A stretch of 64,000 nucleotides of DNA. Origin: Halostella pelagica. Its GTDB lineage: Archaea; Halobacteriota; Halobacteria; Halobacteriales; Natronoarchaeaceae. Location: contig CP040678.1 of the NCBI GenBank assembly GCA_005954745.1, positions 186,001 to 250,000 on the forward strand. Direction: 5' to 3'. Under the pieces are notes generated by a model. The model was given only the letters and a program-made list of their open reading frames with translations. It searched no databases and was not told the origin of the DNA. The position numbers and the translations under genes were made by a program. Shown one piece after another: positions 34,935-44,110 of this stretch. Position 1 is the stretch's first letter. Every line of letters begins with the position of its first letter.

Positions 34935-35805
34935 GGGCGGATGCTGTCGGTCGGAGGGCAGTGACGCCTCTACCAGGTGCCGGAGCGCCCGCAACGAGCG
35001 TCGCCGCGGAACGGGCGACAGCCGCTCGGGAGCGTCAGCGGGGCACGGGCAGGGTCGCGGACGGCCCACGACCGTAGCCATCATCGGGTGCCCGGCGCTC
35101 GCCGGTACACTGTCGGACGTAGCCATCGGGGATCCGCCGGGCCGTGGCGGCGGACCCGCGGAAACGGGGGCGCTGACAGTGTGGAATCGCCGAAAGTGAC
35201 GGAGAGTCGGAGAACCGTGCTCGGCCCCGACGTCCGTCAGGGACAGACCCCTCCGCGGAAACGTAGAGCCCCGGAGAAACGGTCCGCCCCTCGGCGACGC
35301 CTTTACGCGGCGAGGGTTTCGGACCGAGCACGTGGGTGAGTCACGGTTGCGCACCCATCACGGCCCGCCTCGCCGCCGTTGCCGGCGACGGCCGAGAAGG
35401 CATACCCGGCGGGAACGGACTCATCGCTCGTCTTGCGAGCGACGGTCCGGGATGGAAGTGCGATGATCATGTGATCTCACCTGTCTTCGCCCGGAGAACC
35501 GGGCTGATGACGTATGTACTCCTGTGAACGGTTGGTAAATTAAAACTATCGCCGGTGTGTGAGAGGATAACAACCAAGTATTATAATCGGAACACATGAT
35601 CGACTCTCTGCGGATTACCAACAGTGAGTGATCCCTCTCGTCACGGTCGTTACCGGGCGGCCGCGAACGCCGGTACACGCCGCCGGCAACTGGCGCGCGC
35701 CCCGCCACGCTCTCTGTCCGGGACGGACCGCAGAGGGCCACGTCGCCGGATGCGTCTCACGCTAACAGGGACGGACCGGCGTGAGTCGCCTCGCTCGCAC
35801 TCGCT
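34935..35805. other. Gene-poor, GC-rich stretch of about 870 bp
   Basis: No convincing protein gene was found on either strand; the open frames here have the Arg/Pro-rich composition of shadows. The motif CGTAGCCATC occurs near 35072 (as CCGTAGCCATC) and at 35117, and an inverted pair ACACTGTC / GACAGTGT spans about 35106-35182. An AT-rich island follows (about 35525-35600) with TATA-like TATTATAAT. The region could hold an unknown RNA or regulatory sequence, but this is not shown. Confidence 0.4.
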
Positions 35806-36057
35806 CTACAGATAGTCCTCGTCCTTCAGATTCTCCATGATGTCGTCCACGAACGCCTCGGCCGACTCGTACGGGAAGTCGCCGCCGGGGATCTTCGTGT
35901 TCAGTTCCATGGCCGTCATGGAGAAATCGCCGGATTCGAACTTCGTCCCCGGACCGTTCGGGAGTGCGGGAACGAGGTCCATCGGACTGGAGATGGGGTA
36001 GTCTGCGCCCTCGAAGGCGTCTATCATCTGCTGTCGGATCTCGGTCTCGTCTGCCAT
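35806..36057 (-). CDS. MTH865-like family protein
   Basis: This 83-residue protein begins 'MADETEIRQQMIDAFEGADY' and continues 'PISSPMDLVPALPNGPGTKF'. It matches the small helical MTH865-like family, whose function is unknown. The ATG at 36057 was chosen because an AT-rich TTTATGCC element lies 24-26 bases upstream on the minus strand, giving a leaderless transcript; a TTG two codons earlier is less likely. Confidence 0.85.
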   Translation of the reverse strand: MADETEIRQQMIDAFEGADYPISSPMDLVPALPNGPGTKFESGDFSMTAMELNTKIPGGDFPYESAEAFVDDIMENLKDEDYL

Positions 36058-36204
36058 GGCCAACCCTTGTTGGGCATAAATATTAAATTTTGGTGTAGTT
36101 TCCTCGACTGATAGCCGTCTCGCTCCGCGATGAGAAAGCCGTGACGTGTTCCCGTGGCGCGCTGACGGACCTGCGTCTACGGAACCCAGTCCGTAACGTC
36201 TCGT

Positions 36205-36558
36205 TCACGTCGTGCCGGCGTCCGTCTTCCCATCGCTAATCGTCCAGATGCCACAGACCAGACCGAAGTACGCTAATCCGCCCGCGAGGATCGCCGCCCC
36301 GAAATGGTAATCGGACGAGAGGCCCTCTGCGATCGAGAGGACTCCGAACACTGTCACTGCAACGAAAACGGTGCTCGGAGTTCCGCCGGACGCACTCGCC
36401 AACCGGCGAATATCCGGACGGAGGACGACTGCGCTCCCGACGGCGTACACCTGACCGATCCCTGCAAGGAGAAGTGCGGAATCGGTAAGCGTGGCGGCGA
36501 AGACAGTGATCGCCCCGGAAATGACAAGTGCTAGCGCATACCGCGTCAAGCGGCGCAT
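36205..36558 (-). CDS. Small four-helix membrane protein
   Basis: This 117-residue protein has four hydrophobic segments ('YALALVISGAITVFAATL', 'LLLAGIGQVYAVGSAVVL', 'TVFVAVTVFGVLSIAEGL', 'AILAGGLAYFGLVCGIWTI') and short polar loops. The ATG at 36558 gives a basic N-terminus ('MRRLTRY') just before the first helix, so the upstream part of the open frame is not used. No family was recognised. Confidence 0.6.
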   Translation of the reverse strand: MRRLTRYALALVISGAITVFAATLTDSALLLAGIGQVYAVGSAVVLRPDIRRLASASGGTPSTVFVAVTVFGVLSIAEGLSSDYHFGAAILAGGLAYFGLVCGIWTISDGKTDAGTT

Positions 36559-36943
36559 GTCGTGGAATTGATGGTCCGTTCGAATAGGTTTTTTGCTACG
36601 CCTAAACTCGCGAAACCCGTGGCGTACCACCGATGTCGGGCCGGAGAGTGTCGAGAACTGTTGGATCAGTTATCCACAGCGGCCGTCTAAGCTCCCGATG
36701 TGCGCGCGTTCGTTGTCCTGAACGTTCGTCAGATCGTTCGCATGTGTATTCCACCCATTCGAGACGCCGAGTTCTACGACCGGGTTCGTAAACACCATCC
36801 CTTGTCCTGGTCCCAGGGTGACACGGTGTATTTAGCGCCAGTGGCTATCGACAACAGCGTGCCGGCGACGATGCCAGCGAGACCGCTCACCCATCGTGCC
36901 CAGCGACGCGGGGCTTTTCGACGGGGAGGGAGTACAGTGTCGT
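36559..36943. other. Noncoding region upstream of the sirtuin gene
   Basis: This 385-bp interval lies between divergent genes. It has lower GC than its neighbours and several T-runs (for example GGTTTTTTGC near 36585). No gene, RNA motif or repeat is recognised. Confidence 0.5.
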
Positions 36944-37717
36944 ATGGACGACGATATCGTCTCGGTCGCTCGCGCCCTCGTCGGGGCCGACCACGCGGTG
37001 GCGCTGACAGGGGCCGGCGTCAGCACCGCGTCCGGCATCCCGGATTTCCGCGGCGACGGCGGTCTCTGGGAACGCTACGACGAGAACGACTTCCACGTCC
37101 AGCGATTTCGCGCCAATCCCGGTCCGTTCTGGACGGACTGGGTAGACTTGCACGCAGAGTTAGCCGGCGACGCCGACCCGAACGTCGCCCACGAGTCGCT
37201 TGCAGACCTCGAAGCCCGGGGTGATCTCGACGCCGTCGTCACGCAGAACGTCGACGGCCTCCACCAGCGTGCGGGGTCGGGCCGCGTCGTCGAACTCCAC
37301 GGCAACGGCGACCGCGCCGTCTGTCGGAACTGCGACGCGACGGTCGACGCGAACGAGGTGATAGCGCGCGTCCGCGACGGCGAAACGCCGCCGCGATGTG
37401 ACTGCGGCGGTATCTTCAAACCCGACACCGTCCTCTTCGGCGAGCGCCTGCCGGAGACGGCGCTGTCGGCGGCGCAGATGCACGCGAGGCGGTGCGACGT
37501 GATGGTCGTCGCGGGCACGTCGCTGACGGTCGAACCGTCGGCCAGTATGCCGCGGCGGGCGGCGGAACGCGGCGCGACGCTTGCGGTCGTCAACGACGAA
37601 CCGACGTCCGCAGCGGACCGCGCGGACTACGTCTTCAGAGGCGACGTGACCGACGTTCTGCCGGCAATACGGGACGCTATCGACGGAGATAGCGACGACG
37701 GCGGTGCTATCAGATAG
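36944..37717 (+). CDS. sir2: Sir2-family NAD-dependent protein deacylase
   Basis: This 257-residue sirtuin removes acyl groups from lysine using NAD, releasing nicotinamide. The NAD site 'LTGAGVSTASGIPDFRG', the catalytic 'VTQNVDGLHQRAG' with 'VVELHGNG' (catalytic His) and four zinc Cys ('CRNCDA' and 'RCDCGG') are all present. The C-terminal 'VVAGTSLTVEPSASMPRRA' is the second NAD loop. The ATG at 36944 begins the conserved domain; the upstream open frame is unlike sirtuins. A histone and a zinc-type deacetylase lie elsewhere in the window. Confidence 0.94.
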   Translation: MDDDIVSVARALVGADHAVALTGAGVSTASGIPDFRGDGGLWERYDENDFHVQRFRANPGPFWTDWVDLHAELAGDADPNVAHESLADLEARGDLDAVVTQNVDGLHQRAGSGRVVELHGNGDRAVCRNCDATVDANEVIARVRDGETPPRCDCGGIFKPDTVLFGERLPETALSAAQMHARRCDVMVVAGTSLTVEPSASMPRRAAERGATLAVVNDEPTSAADRADYVFRGDVTDVLPAIRDAIDGDSDDGGAIR

Positions 37718-37729
37718 AAACGGTTCGGG

Positions 37730-40700
37730 TCAGTCCATCGCCCCGGCGAGTTTCTCGATCGGATGCGCGGGCGACTCACCGCCCTGGCGGTCCCCGAGTT
37801 GCGTGCGACAGGACGCGCCGGGGGCGACGACTTCGTTTCCGTCGCTCTCGGCGACCTGCTCGAAGAGGATCGACCCGATCGCCTGACTCATCGAGTAGTG
37901 TTCTGCCTCGTAGCCGAACGACCCGGCCATGCCGCAACAGGTCGAATCCAGCGGGTCGACGTCGTAGCCCGCCCGGCGCAGGACGGCGACGGCGTGGTGG
38001 TCTTTCTTCGTCGCCTTCTGATGACAGTGACCGTGGTAGGTGAGCGCGCCGCTCGCGTTCGCGTCGAGACGCTCGTCCAGACGGAACGCGTCGAGATATT
38101 CGCAGACCCCGTAGGTGTTCCCGGCGACCTTCTCGGCGTCTCTCCCCGAATTCAGGTCGAGGTAATCGGACTGGAGCATGACGGCGTCGGACGGTTCGAC
38201 GACGACTACGTCCCATCCCGTCTCGACGGCCGGCACGAGTTCGGCGACGTTCTCGCGGGCCGTCTCGCGGGACGCGTCGAGAAACCCCTTCGAGTGCGCG
38301 GGGCGGCCGCTGTCGGTGCTCTCTGCTAGTTCGACGTGGACGTCCGCGGCTTCGAGCACTCGGACGGCCGCCTTGCCGCGTTCGGGGTAGCTGTAGTTCG
38401 TGTACGTATCCGGCAGGAGGATCGCCCGTCGGTCGGCCTCGCCTTCGGCGACCGTCGACCCGCCGCGGTCCTCGAACCAGTCCCGCACCGTTTCCCGGCG
38501 GAACGTCGGCAGCGACCGCTCGCGGGCGATACCGACTGTCTTCTCCATCAGGAGGCGCGCACCCGGCAGTTTCGGGAGCCAGTTCGACACGGGCGCGGTG
38601 GCGCTTCCGAGCGCCGAGAGCGCGTCGATGTTGGCGAACAACTTCTCCCGGAGGCTCGCACCCGTTCGCTCGTGGCGCTGATGCGTGACCTCGGCTTTCA
38701 ACTTCGCCATGTCGACCTCGCTCGGGCAGTCTTTCGCACAGCCCTTGCAGCCGATACAGAGGTCGAGCACTTCGTCGAGGAACTCCTCGGAGAGATGGGC
38801 TTTCTCCACTTCATCAGCGGCCCTCCCTGTCCGCTCCGCGGCGGCGTTCGCCGCTCCGAGACCGCCGCTCATCGCCTGTCGGAGCATGTTCGCCCGGCCG
38901 CGAGTACTCAGTATCTCCTCGTCCTCGGCGCGGTAGGTCGGACACATCACGCCGCCGGTGGTGTCCTGTCCGCCCCGACAGCCGCCGCAGCCGTGACACA
39001 GCTCCGCCATCCCCTGAAACCCGTTGTCGTTGTTCCAGTTCAGGTCGGGGTCGAAGCCGGCGTCGAACTCGTACTCCGCGTCGTAGCGGAGGTTCTCCGT
39101 CATGTCGTGGTCGCCGCAGACGGTGCCCGGATTCAGGATCCAGTCCGGGTCGAACGCGGATTTGAGGTCGCGGAACGTCTCCCAGAGCGCCTCGCCGTAC
39201 AGCTTTCTGTTCCACTGCGTCCGGGCGCGCCCGTCGCCGTGCTCGCCGGAGACGCTGCCGCCGTACTCCACGACGAGGTCCGTCACGTCGTCCGCGATGG
39301 CCTCCATCGTCTCGGCCCCCATCTCGGATTTGGTGTTTATCAGCGGCCGGATGTGGAGCACGCCGGGGCCGGCGTGGGCGTAGAAACTGGCGAACGTGTC
39401 GTGGTCCTCGAGGACCGCCCGAAACTCCTCGACGTACTCCGGCAGATGCTCCGGCGGGACGGCGCAGTCCTCGATGAACGAGACGTGCTTCTCGTCGGTC
39501 GTCCGCGACAGCAGGATCGGGAGGCCGGACTTTCGGAGCTTCCAGAACAGCGCGCGCTGGTCGGCGTCGTGGGCTTCGAGGGCGGCGACGGCGGGGGTAC
39601 TCTCGGTGGCCGGCGCACCGTCCGGCACCGCGCCCTCGACGCCATTCCCCGGTACGCGGTCGGAGAGGAGTTCGGCTACCCTCTCGCGCCCCTCGGCGTC
39701 GTTCTCTGCGTAAAACTCCACGAGCAGTACGGAGTCGGTCCCCTCGGGCAGCATCGCGACCACGTCCTCGAACTCGGCCGTTTCGCGCGCCAGGTCGATC
39801 AGTACGTCGTCGACCAGTTCGACGGCGGCGGGGTCGTGTTCCAGGATCGGTTCGACGTCTGCCATCGCGTCGACGACGCTCCCGTAGGAGAGCAACGCCA
39901 TCGATTTCGTCTCCGGAATCGGCTCAAGCGCCACCTCGACCTCGGTGACGACGGCCAGCGTCCCCTCGCTGCCGGCGAGCAGTTTAGCGAGGTTGACGGT
40001 GCCGTCCTCGGATGCCTCTAGCAGCGCGTTCAGATTGTACCCGGAGACGTTGCGCTTGAGTTCGGGGTACCGGGCCTCGATCTCGTCGGACTCCTCGTCC
40101 AGTATCCGGGCGACTTCGGCGTAGATACGCGCTTCGATACCGTCGTCGCCGGCGCGTTCGCGGAGTTCGTCGACGCTCACCTCGCCGAACGTCGTCACGG
40201 TACCGTCTGCGAGAACGACCTCGCAGGACTCGACGTAGGCGTCGGTCTTGCCGTACTGCAGAGAGTGCGCGCCGGTCGAATTGTTGCCGACGGCACCGCC
40301 GACGGCGCTCTTGTCGCCCCACGCGGGGTCAGGCGCGAACTTCAGGTCGTGCGGTTCGAGTTCGGCGTTCAGGTCGGCGAGGACCGCGCCCGGTTGCACC
40401 CGCGCCCGGCGGGCGTCCGGGTCGACCTCGACGACGGCGTCCATGTGGCGGGTGAAATCCAGAACGACGGCCTCGTTGACGGTCTGTCCGGCGAGGCTGG
40501 TGCCGCCACCGCGGGGGAGGACCGGTATCTCTCGCAGGCCGCAGTACTCCACGACTGCGGCCACGTCGTCGGGCGCGGCCGGGTAGACGACGCCGATCGG
40601 CGTGACCTCGTAAGCGCTCGCGTCGGTGGCGTACAGCTGACGGCTGTACTCGTCGAAGCGAACTTCGCCGACGACTATCGATTCGAGGTCGTCGACGAGG

Positions 40701-40801
40701 CCGGGTCGGTCGACGTCGCCGCCCTGGTAGTCGTAATCCGCACGGTCGTCCGCGTCGGGATAGGCCGTGCTCGTTCGGGGGTCGCCGTGACTCGCAGTCA
40801 C
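37730..40801 (-). CDS. FAD-linked oxidase fused to Fe-S / CCG domains (D-lactate or glycolate dehydrogenase type)
   Basis: This 1023-residue fusion has four parts. The FAD-binding domain (about 70-210) has 'PVLPRGGGTSLAGQTVNEAV' and 'AVGGAVGNNSTGAHSLQYG'. The FAD-oxidase C-terminal domain (about 260-545) follows. A ferredoxin domain has Cys clusters 'CHGCGGCRGGQ' and 'CIGCKGCAKDCPSEVDM'. Paired CCG-type cluster domains end with 'YHGHCHQKATKKDHH' and 'STCCGMAGSFG'. It is the single-chain form of GlpC/GlcD-type enzymes that oxidise D-2-hydroxy acids and pass electrons to the quinone pool. The start is GTG. It is convergent with sir2, with 12 bp between the stops. Confidence 0.9.
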   Translation of the reverse strand: MTASHGDPRTSTAYPDADDRADYDYQGGDVDRPGLVDDLESIVVGEVRFDEYSRQLYATDASAYEVTPIGVVYPAAPDDVAAVVEYCGLREIPVLPRGGGTSLAGQTVNEAVVLDFTRHMDAVVEVDPDARRARVQPGAVLADLNAELEPHDLKFAPDPAWGDKSAVGGAVGNNSTGAHSLQYGKTDAYVESCEVVLADGTVTTFGEVSVDELRERAGDDGIEARIYAEVARILDEESDEIEARYPELKRNVSGYNLNALLEASEDGTVNLAKLLAGSEGTLAVVTEVEVALEPIPETKSMALLSYGSVVDAMADVEPILEHDPAAVELVDDVLIDLARETAEFEDVVAMLPEGTDSVLLVEFYAENDAEGRERVAELLSDRVPGNGVEGAVPDGAPATESTPAVAALEAHDADQRALFWKLRKSGLPILLSRTTDEKHVSFIEDCAVPPEHLPEYVEEFRAVLEDHDTFASFYAHAGPGVLHIRPLINTKSEMGAETMEAIADDVTDLVVEYGGSVSGEHGDGRARTQWNRKLYGEALWETFRDLKSAFDPDWILNPGTVCGDHDMTENLRYDAEYEFDAGFDPDLNWNNDNGFQGMAELCHGCGGCRGGQDTTGGVMCPTYRAEDEEILSTRGRANMLRQAMSGGLGAANAAAERTGRAADEVEKAHLSEEFLDEVLDLCIGCKGCAKDCPSEVDMAKLKAEVTHQRHERTGASLREKLFANIDALSALGSATAPVSNWLPKLPGARLLMEKTVGIARERSLPTFRRETVRDWFEDRGGSTVAEGEADRRAILLPDTYTNYSYPERGKAAVRVLEAADVHVELAESTDSGRPAHSKGFLDASRETARENVAELVPAVETGWDVVVVEPSDAVMLQSDYLDLNSGRDAEKVAGNTYGVCEYLDAFRLDERLDANASGALTYHGHCHQKATKKDHHAVAVLRRAGYDVDPLDSTCCGMAGSFGYEAEHYSMSQAIGSILFEQVAESDGNEVVAPGASCRTQLGDRQGGESPAHPIEKLAGAMD

Positions 40802-41043
40802 GAGCGGCCACCTCTACGCCGCGAACACGCCACTCGGGTCCCGTACGATCGCATACGCCCCCATTACGCGGCGGCGCTTGTGAGCGTTCGGATCGGGGCG
40901 ACCGCTACCGTTCGCCCGCGACACGCGACCCGCACTCACCGGCCAGAACGGCGGCGACGTACACCGCGGGTTCGTCGAGGACGGAGAATAGGCCACAGCA
41001 CGGCCAGTGCGTGGCGAAAAGAGTACTCGACGCCGCGAACCGC

Positions 41044-41313
41044 TCAGTTTTCGATCTTCTCGACGACTTCTTTCGCCTTCTCTCGGGCCGTGTCCTTGCC
41101 CGCCTGTTTCTTGATCAGGACGCTCTGGACCTCCCAGTCGTCGCTGTCTTCCCGCTTTCCGGTTCGGACCTCGCTCCCCTCGGAAACCGAATCCGACGCT
41201 TCGTCCGCCCAGTCCGGCGTGCGGATCGTGTCGAAGTCGTCCGGGTCGCGGAACCGGACGTGGTAGTAATCGTCGCCCTCTTCGACAGTGTCGACGGCTG
41301 GCGTGCTGGCCAT
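41044..41313 (-). CDS. Small conserved haloarchaeal protein (89 aa)
   Basis: This soluble acidic protein has 'DDYYHVRFRDPDDFDTIRTP' and 'DSDDWEVQSVLIKKQAGKDT', followed by a Lys-rich C-terminal helix 'AREKAKEVVEKIEN'. It is probably a compact beta domain with a helical tail. No family motif can be named. The ATG at 41313 fits the conserved start. Confidence 0.7.
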   Translation of the reverse strand: MASTPAVDTVEEGDDYYHVRFRDPDDFDTIRTPDWADEASDSVSEGSEVRTGKREDSDDWEVQSVLIKKQAGKDTAREKAKEVVEKIEN

Positions 41314-41391
41314 ACGTTTCTCTCCCACGGAAAGCGGCAAAAGTGTCGTTCTCAGTGTACTGACCGGACCGGCACCGTGATCCGTCGAGCG

Positions 41392-42105
41392 CTAGGCGGG
41401 CGCGACGTCGTCGCCCTCGTACTCGCGGACGGCCCCGACGATAGCGTACACGAAGGGCGTGTCCGCGACGGCGATAGCGAGTTTCAGCAGGTACTGGCCG
41501 ACCATCAGTTGCGCGACGACGGCCAGGGGAAGCGCCCGACCGAGGCCGAGGAGCGCGGGTGCGACGAGGAAGGCGACAGTGACGAAGATGACCGTATCGA
41601 TCGCCTGACTAGTGGCCGTCGATCCGACGTTGCGGAGCCACAGCGCGTCGCCGTCCGTGTACTCGCGGAGGCGGTGGAAGACGATCACGTCCCAGTTCTG
41701 GCTGACGACGTACGCCAGTAGGCTCCCGAGAACGACGTTCGTGCTCGCGCCGAGTGCCGCCTCGAAGACGTCCGGTGCGACGCCGTTGCCGGCGGCCGGC
41801 GCGGCGATGGTCGACCACACAAGCGCCAACACGACGAAGTTCATCGCGAACGCCACGTTGACAACCACCTGCGCTGCGCGACGGCCGTACAGTTCCGCGT
41901 AGCAGTCGCTCGCGAGGAAGGTCACGGCGTACGCGAGCGCGGCACCGGGCAGTATCAGCGTGCTGCCGGTCACCGGGAGCGAGAACGGGAGTTCGAACGC
42001 GAGGATCTTCGTCGCCGTCAACTGCGCCGTCACGAGCGCCGTCACGAACAGGGCGATCAGTCCGACCTGTCCGACCGGCGGCCCGCGACCGTACGTATCA
42101 CTCAT
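41392..42105 (-). CDS. Queuosine precursor transporter (YhhQ/QPTR family)
   Basis: This 237-residue membrane protein has six hydrophobic segments. Typical phrases are 'TALVTAQLTATKILAFELPF', 'AVTFLASDCYAELYGRRAAQ' and 'SQNWDVIVFHRLREYTDG'. The family imports 7-deazaguanine bases; in archaea these are used for archaeosine in tRNA. The plausible QueT-like importer at the left end of the window would be a second, ATP-driven route. It stands alone between small genes. Confidence 0.88.
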   Translation of the reverse strand: MSDTYGRGPPVGQVGLIALFVTALVTAQLTATKILAFELPFSLPVTGSTLILPGAALAYAVTFLASDCYAELYGRRAAQVVVNVAFAMNFVVLALVWSTIAAPAAGNGVAPDVFEAALGASTNVVLGSLLAYVVSQNWDVIVFHRLREYTDGDALWLRNVGSTATSQAIDTVIFVTVAFLVAPALLGLGRALPLAVVAQLMVGQYLLKLAIAVADTPFVYAIVGAVREYEGDDVAPA

Positions 42106-42225
42106 ACCGAGAGGCGATGCACGACGCTTCCTTCAGTCTCCCGGCTCGGCGACGCACGGTATCACGCCGACTCGACGCCGTCACTGGCGTCTCGGCGCGA
42201 CCCAACTCGTCGCTGCCCGGCACTC

Positions 42226-43200
42226 TCAACTCGTCGCCATCGCCGGGACCTCGACGCGACTCAGCACGTCGTCGACGACGGCGGCCTTCTCGACGGCGTT
42301 GACTGACGCCTCCGTCGTGAGAACGAGGCGATGTGCCAACACAGGATGTGCGACCCGCTTGACGTCGTCGGGCGCGACGAAGTCGCGTCCGGCGAGGACG
42401 GCGTGGGCGCGGGCGGCCTCGAACAGGCGTTGGACTCCGCGCGGCGAGACGCCCACCTCGACACGGGGATCGGAACGCGTCTCGCGACAGAGGTCGACGA
42501 TGTAGCCGCGAACCTTGTCCTCGACCGTCACCGTCTCGGGCACCGCCTGGAGGTCCGGCACGTCGGCACCGTCGACGACTGTGTCCACTTCTGGGGCCTG
42601 TTCGTGCCGGTTCGACCGTCGCTTGAGGAGTTGAAGTTCGCCGCCGCGGCCGGGGTAGCCCATCGCCGTCTTCACGACGAAGCGGTCGCGCTGGGCCTCG
42701 GGGAGTTCGAACGTCCCCTCCTGCTCGACGGGGTTCTGCGTCGCGATGACGAAGAAGGGGTCGGGGAGGTCGTGCGTGTCGCCGTCGACGGTCACCTGTC
42801 CCTCCTCCATCGCCTCCAGCAGGGCGGCCTGGGTCTTCGGCGGCGCGCGGTTTATCTCGTCCGCCAGCACCACGTTCGCGAACACGGGACCCTGGTTGAA
42901 CTCGAAGGTGCCGTCGGTCTCGTTGTACACGTGGGTCCCCGTGATGTCGCTCGGGAGGAGGTCCGGCGTGAACTGGATGCGGTTGAACGAGAGGCCGAGC
43001 GCCGTCGCCATCGACCGGGCGGTGAGCGTCTTCCCGGTTCCGGGAACGTCCTCAAGCAGGACGTGTCCCCGGGCGAGAACGCCGAGGAGGACGGTTCGCA
43101 GGAACTCTCGGTCGGCGATGACTGCGTCGTGGACCGCGTCGAGAACCGAGGAGGACTCGGCGGCGGCCTCGTCGACAGTGCGTTGCGGGGCGTCGCTCAT
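42226..43200 (-). CDS. MoxR-family AAA+ ATPase
   Basis: This 324-residue chaperone-like ATPase has Walker A 'LEDVPGTGKTLTARSMA', Walker B 'VVLADEINRAPPKTQAALLE', sensor 1 'FFVIATQNPVEQEGTFELP' and the C-terminal lid domain with 'VGVSPRGVQRLFEAARAHA'. MoxR proteins act with DUF58 and von Willebrand-like partners in maturing enzymes or surface proteins. It lies downstream of the DUF58/transglutaminase genes on the same strand, separated by one MBL-like gene. Confidence 0.93.
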   Translation of the reverse strand: MSDAPQRTVDEAAAESSSVLDAVHDAVIADREFLRTVLLGVLARGHVLLEDVPGTGKTLTARSMATALGLSFNRIQFTPDLLPSDITGTHVYNETDGTFEFNQGPVFANVVLADEINRAPPKTQAALLEAMEEGQVTVDGDTHDLPDPFFVIATQNPVEQEGTFELPEAQRDRFVVKTAMGYPGRGGELQLLKRRSNRHEQAPEVDTVVDGADVPDLQAVPETVTVEDKVRGYIVDLCRETRSDPRVEVGVSPRGVQRLFEAARAHAVLAGRDFVAPDDVKRVAHPVLAHRLVLTTEASVNAVEKAAVVDDVLSRVEVPAMATS

Positions 43201-43319
43201 CGTCTCACCGTAGCGGGGGCCGGTACGTATGCTTTCGGCTTCCCGGCGGTTGGGGGCGCTCCTCGGGCGAGCCAGCGGGGTTCACGTTTACCGGGTTCTG
43301 CGGAAAGCATCAGATGAAA

Positions 43320-44024
43320 TCAATCTCTCATCGCCGCGGCGAACAGCCGAACGTTCGTCCCGAACTGACTGAGGAGCGCACGCGGGAACCGCTTTCGCGC
43401 ACCTGACAGAGCGTCGTCCAGCGCCGCGTTCGCGTCCTCGAACACCCCGCCTCCGTGACCGAACAGGATCCGGTCCGGGTCGAGTTCGCCGAGCGTCTCC
43501 CGCGGCGGAAACAGCCGATGCGAGAGGACCACGCCGATCCGTTCGTCACTCACCGTGTATCCCGAGCCGGATCCAAGCAGATCCGGAACGATGAGCGTCC
43601 CGTCGCTCTCGCGATATGCGATCGCTTCCTGCCACATCGAGAGGGGTTCGACCCGAGTGACGTGGAACCCGGACTCGCCGAACGTCGTCTCGTACTGTTC
43701 GATAGGGGCGCTCACTCGCTCTGCGACGCGGTCCATCCACCGGGGAACGTGAACGGCCACGTCGTGACGGTTCGCGATAGCGCCGGCGTCCCGCGCGTGA
43801 TAACTGCACAACACGGCGACACCGGCCACGTCGCCGAGTTCTCCGAGGAGGTCATCGATCCCTCGCGCGTCTACCGGGTCGATGACCCAGACGCCGTCGT
43901 CGGCTCTGATCGCGTGGCTCGCGCGCTCACCCTCCTCGTTCGGATGGGCCAGCCAACTGACACCGCCGCTCCATCGGTCGATCACCTGGAACTCCGTTGC
44001 GGAGGACCGTTCGTAGACGGGCAT
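43320..44024 (-). CDS. MBL-fold-like haloarchaeal protein lacking the zinc motif
   Basis: This 234-residue protein has the layout of a metallo-beta-lactamase fold ('GVWVIDPVDARGIDDLLGEL', 'VAVLCSYHARDAGAIANRH', 'GTLIVPDLLGSGSGYTVSDE', 'DRILFGHGGGVFEDANAAL'). The usual HxHxDH is replaced by 'CSYHARDAGAI', and one His is kept in 'LFGHGGG'. Catalysis by the standard two-metal mechanism looks unlikely. The ATG at 44024 is set by a TATA-like TTTTAAAG 26 bases upstream. It lies inside the MoxR/DUF58 cluster with its own promoter, so its link to that system is unproven. Confidence 0.65.
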   Translation of the reverse strand: MPVYERSSATEFQVIDRWSGGVSWLAHPNEEGERASHAIRADDGVWVIDPVDARGIDDLLGELGDVAGVAVLCSYHARDAGAIANRHDVAVHVPRWMDRVAERVSAPIEQYETTFGESGFHVTRVEPLSMWQEAIAYRESDGTLIVPDLLGSGSGYTVSDERIGVVLSHRLFPPRETLGELDPDRILFGHGGGVFEDANAALDDALSGARKRFPRALLSQFGTNVRLFAAAMRD

Positions 44025-44110
44025 ACGAAGCTTTCTACCCACGAACGCCTTTAAAATTACTTCATGAGATGCCACTACCTACCGGACCTCAACTGATCCC
44101 CGGCAAACGG

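Noticed and set aside
34858-34980. Intron-containing tRNA on the minus strand with a distant 5' half
   Set aside because: A GGTAGAGG-like D-loop phrase lies farther out, but no 5' acceptor strand pairs with CAGGGGC and no anticodon stem can be made. A functional tRNA is not supported.
35071-35126. Possible box C/D RNA or other guide RNA around the repeated CGTAGCCATC
   Set aside because: On the minus strand a C-box-like ATGATGG and a CTGA about 45 bases later can be picked out, but the C box does not fit the consensus and no convincing C'/D' pair exists. Reported only as part of the gene-poor stretch.
34935-35340. SRP (7S) RNA gene in the gene-poor stretch
   Set aside because: The helix-8 signature (GGAAGG...AGCAG type) was not found on either strand.
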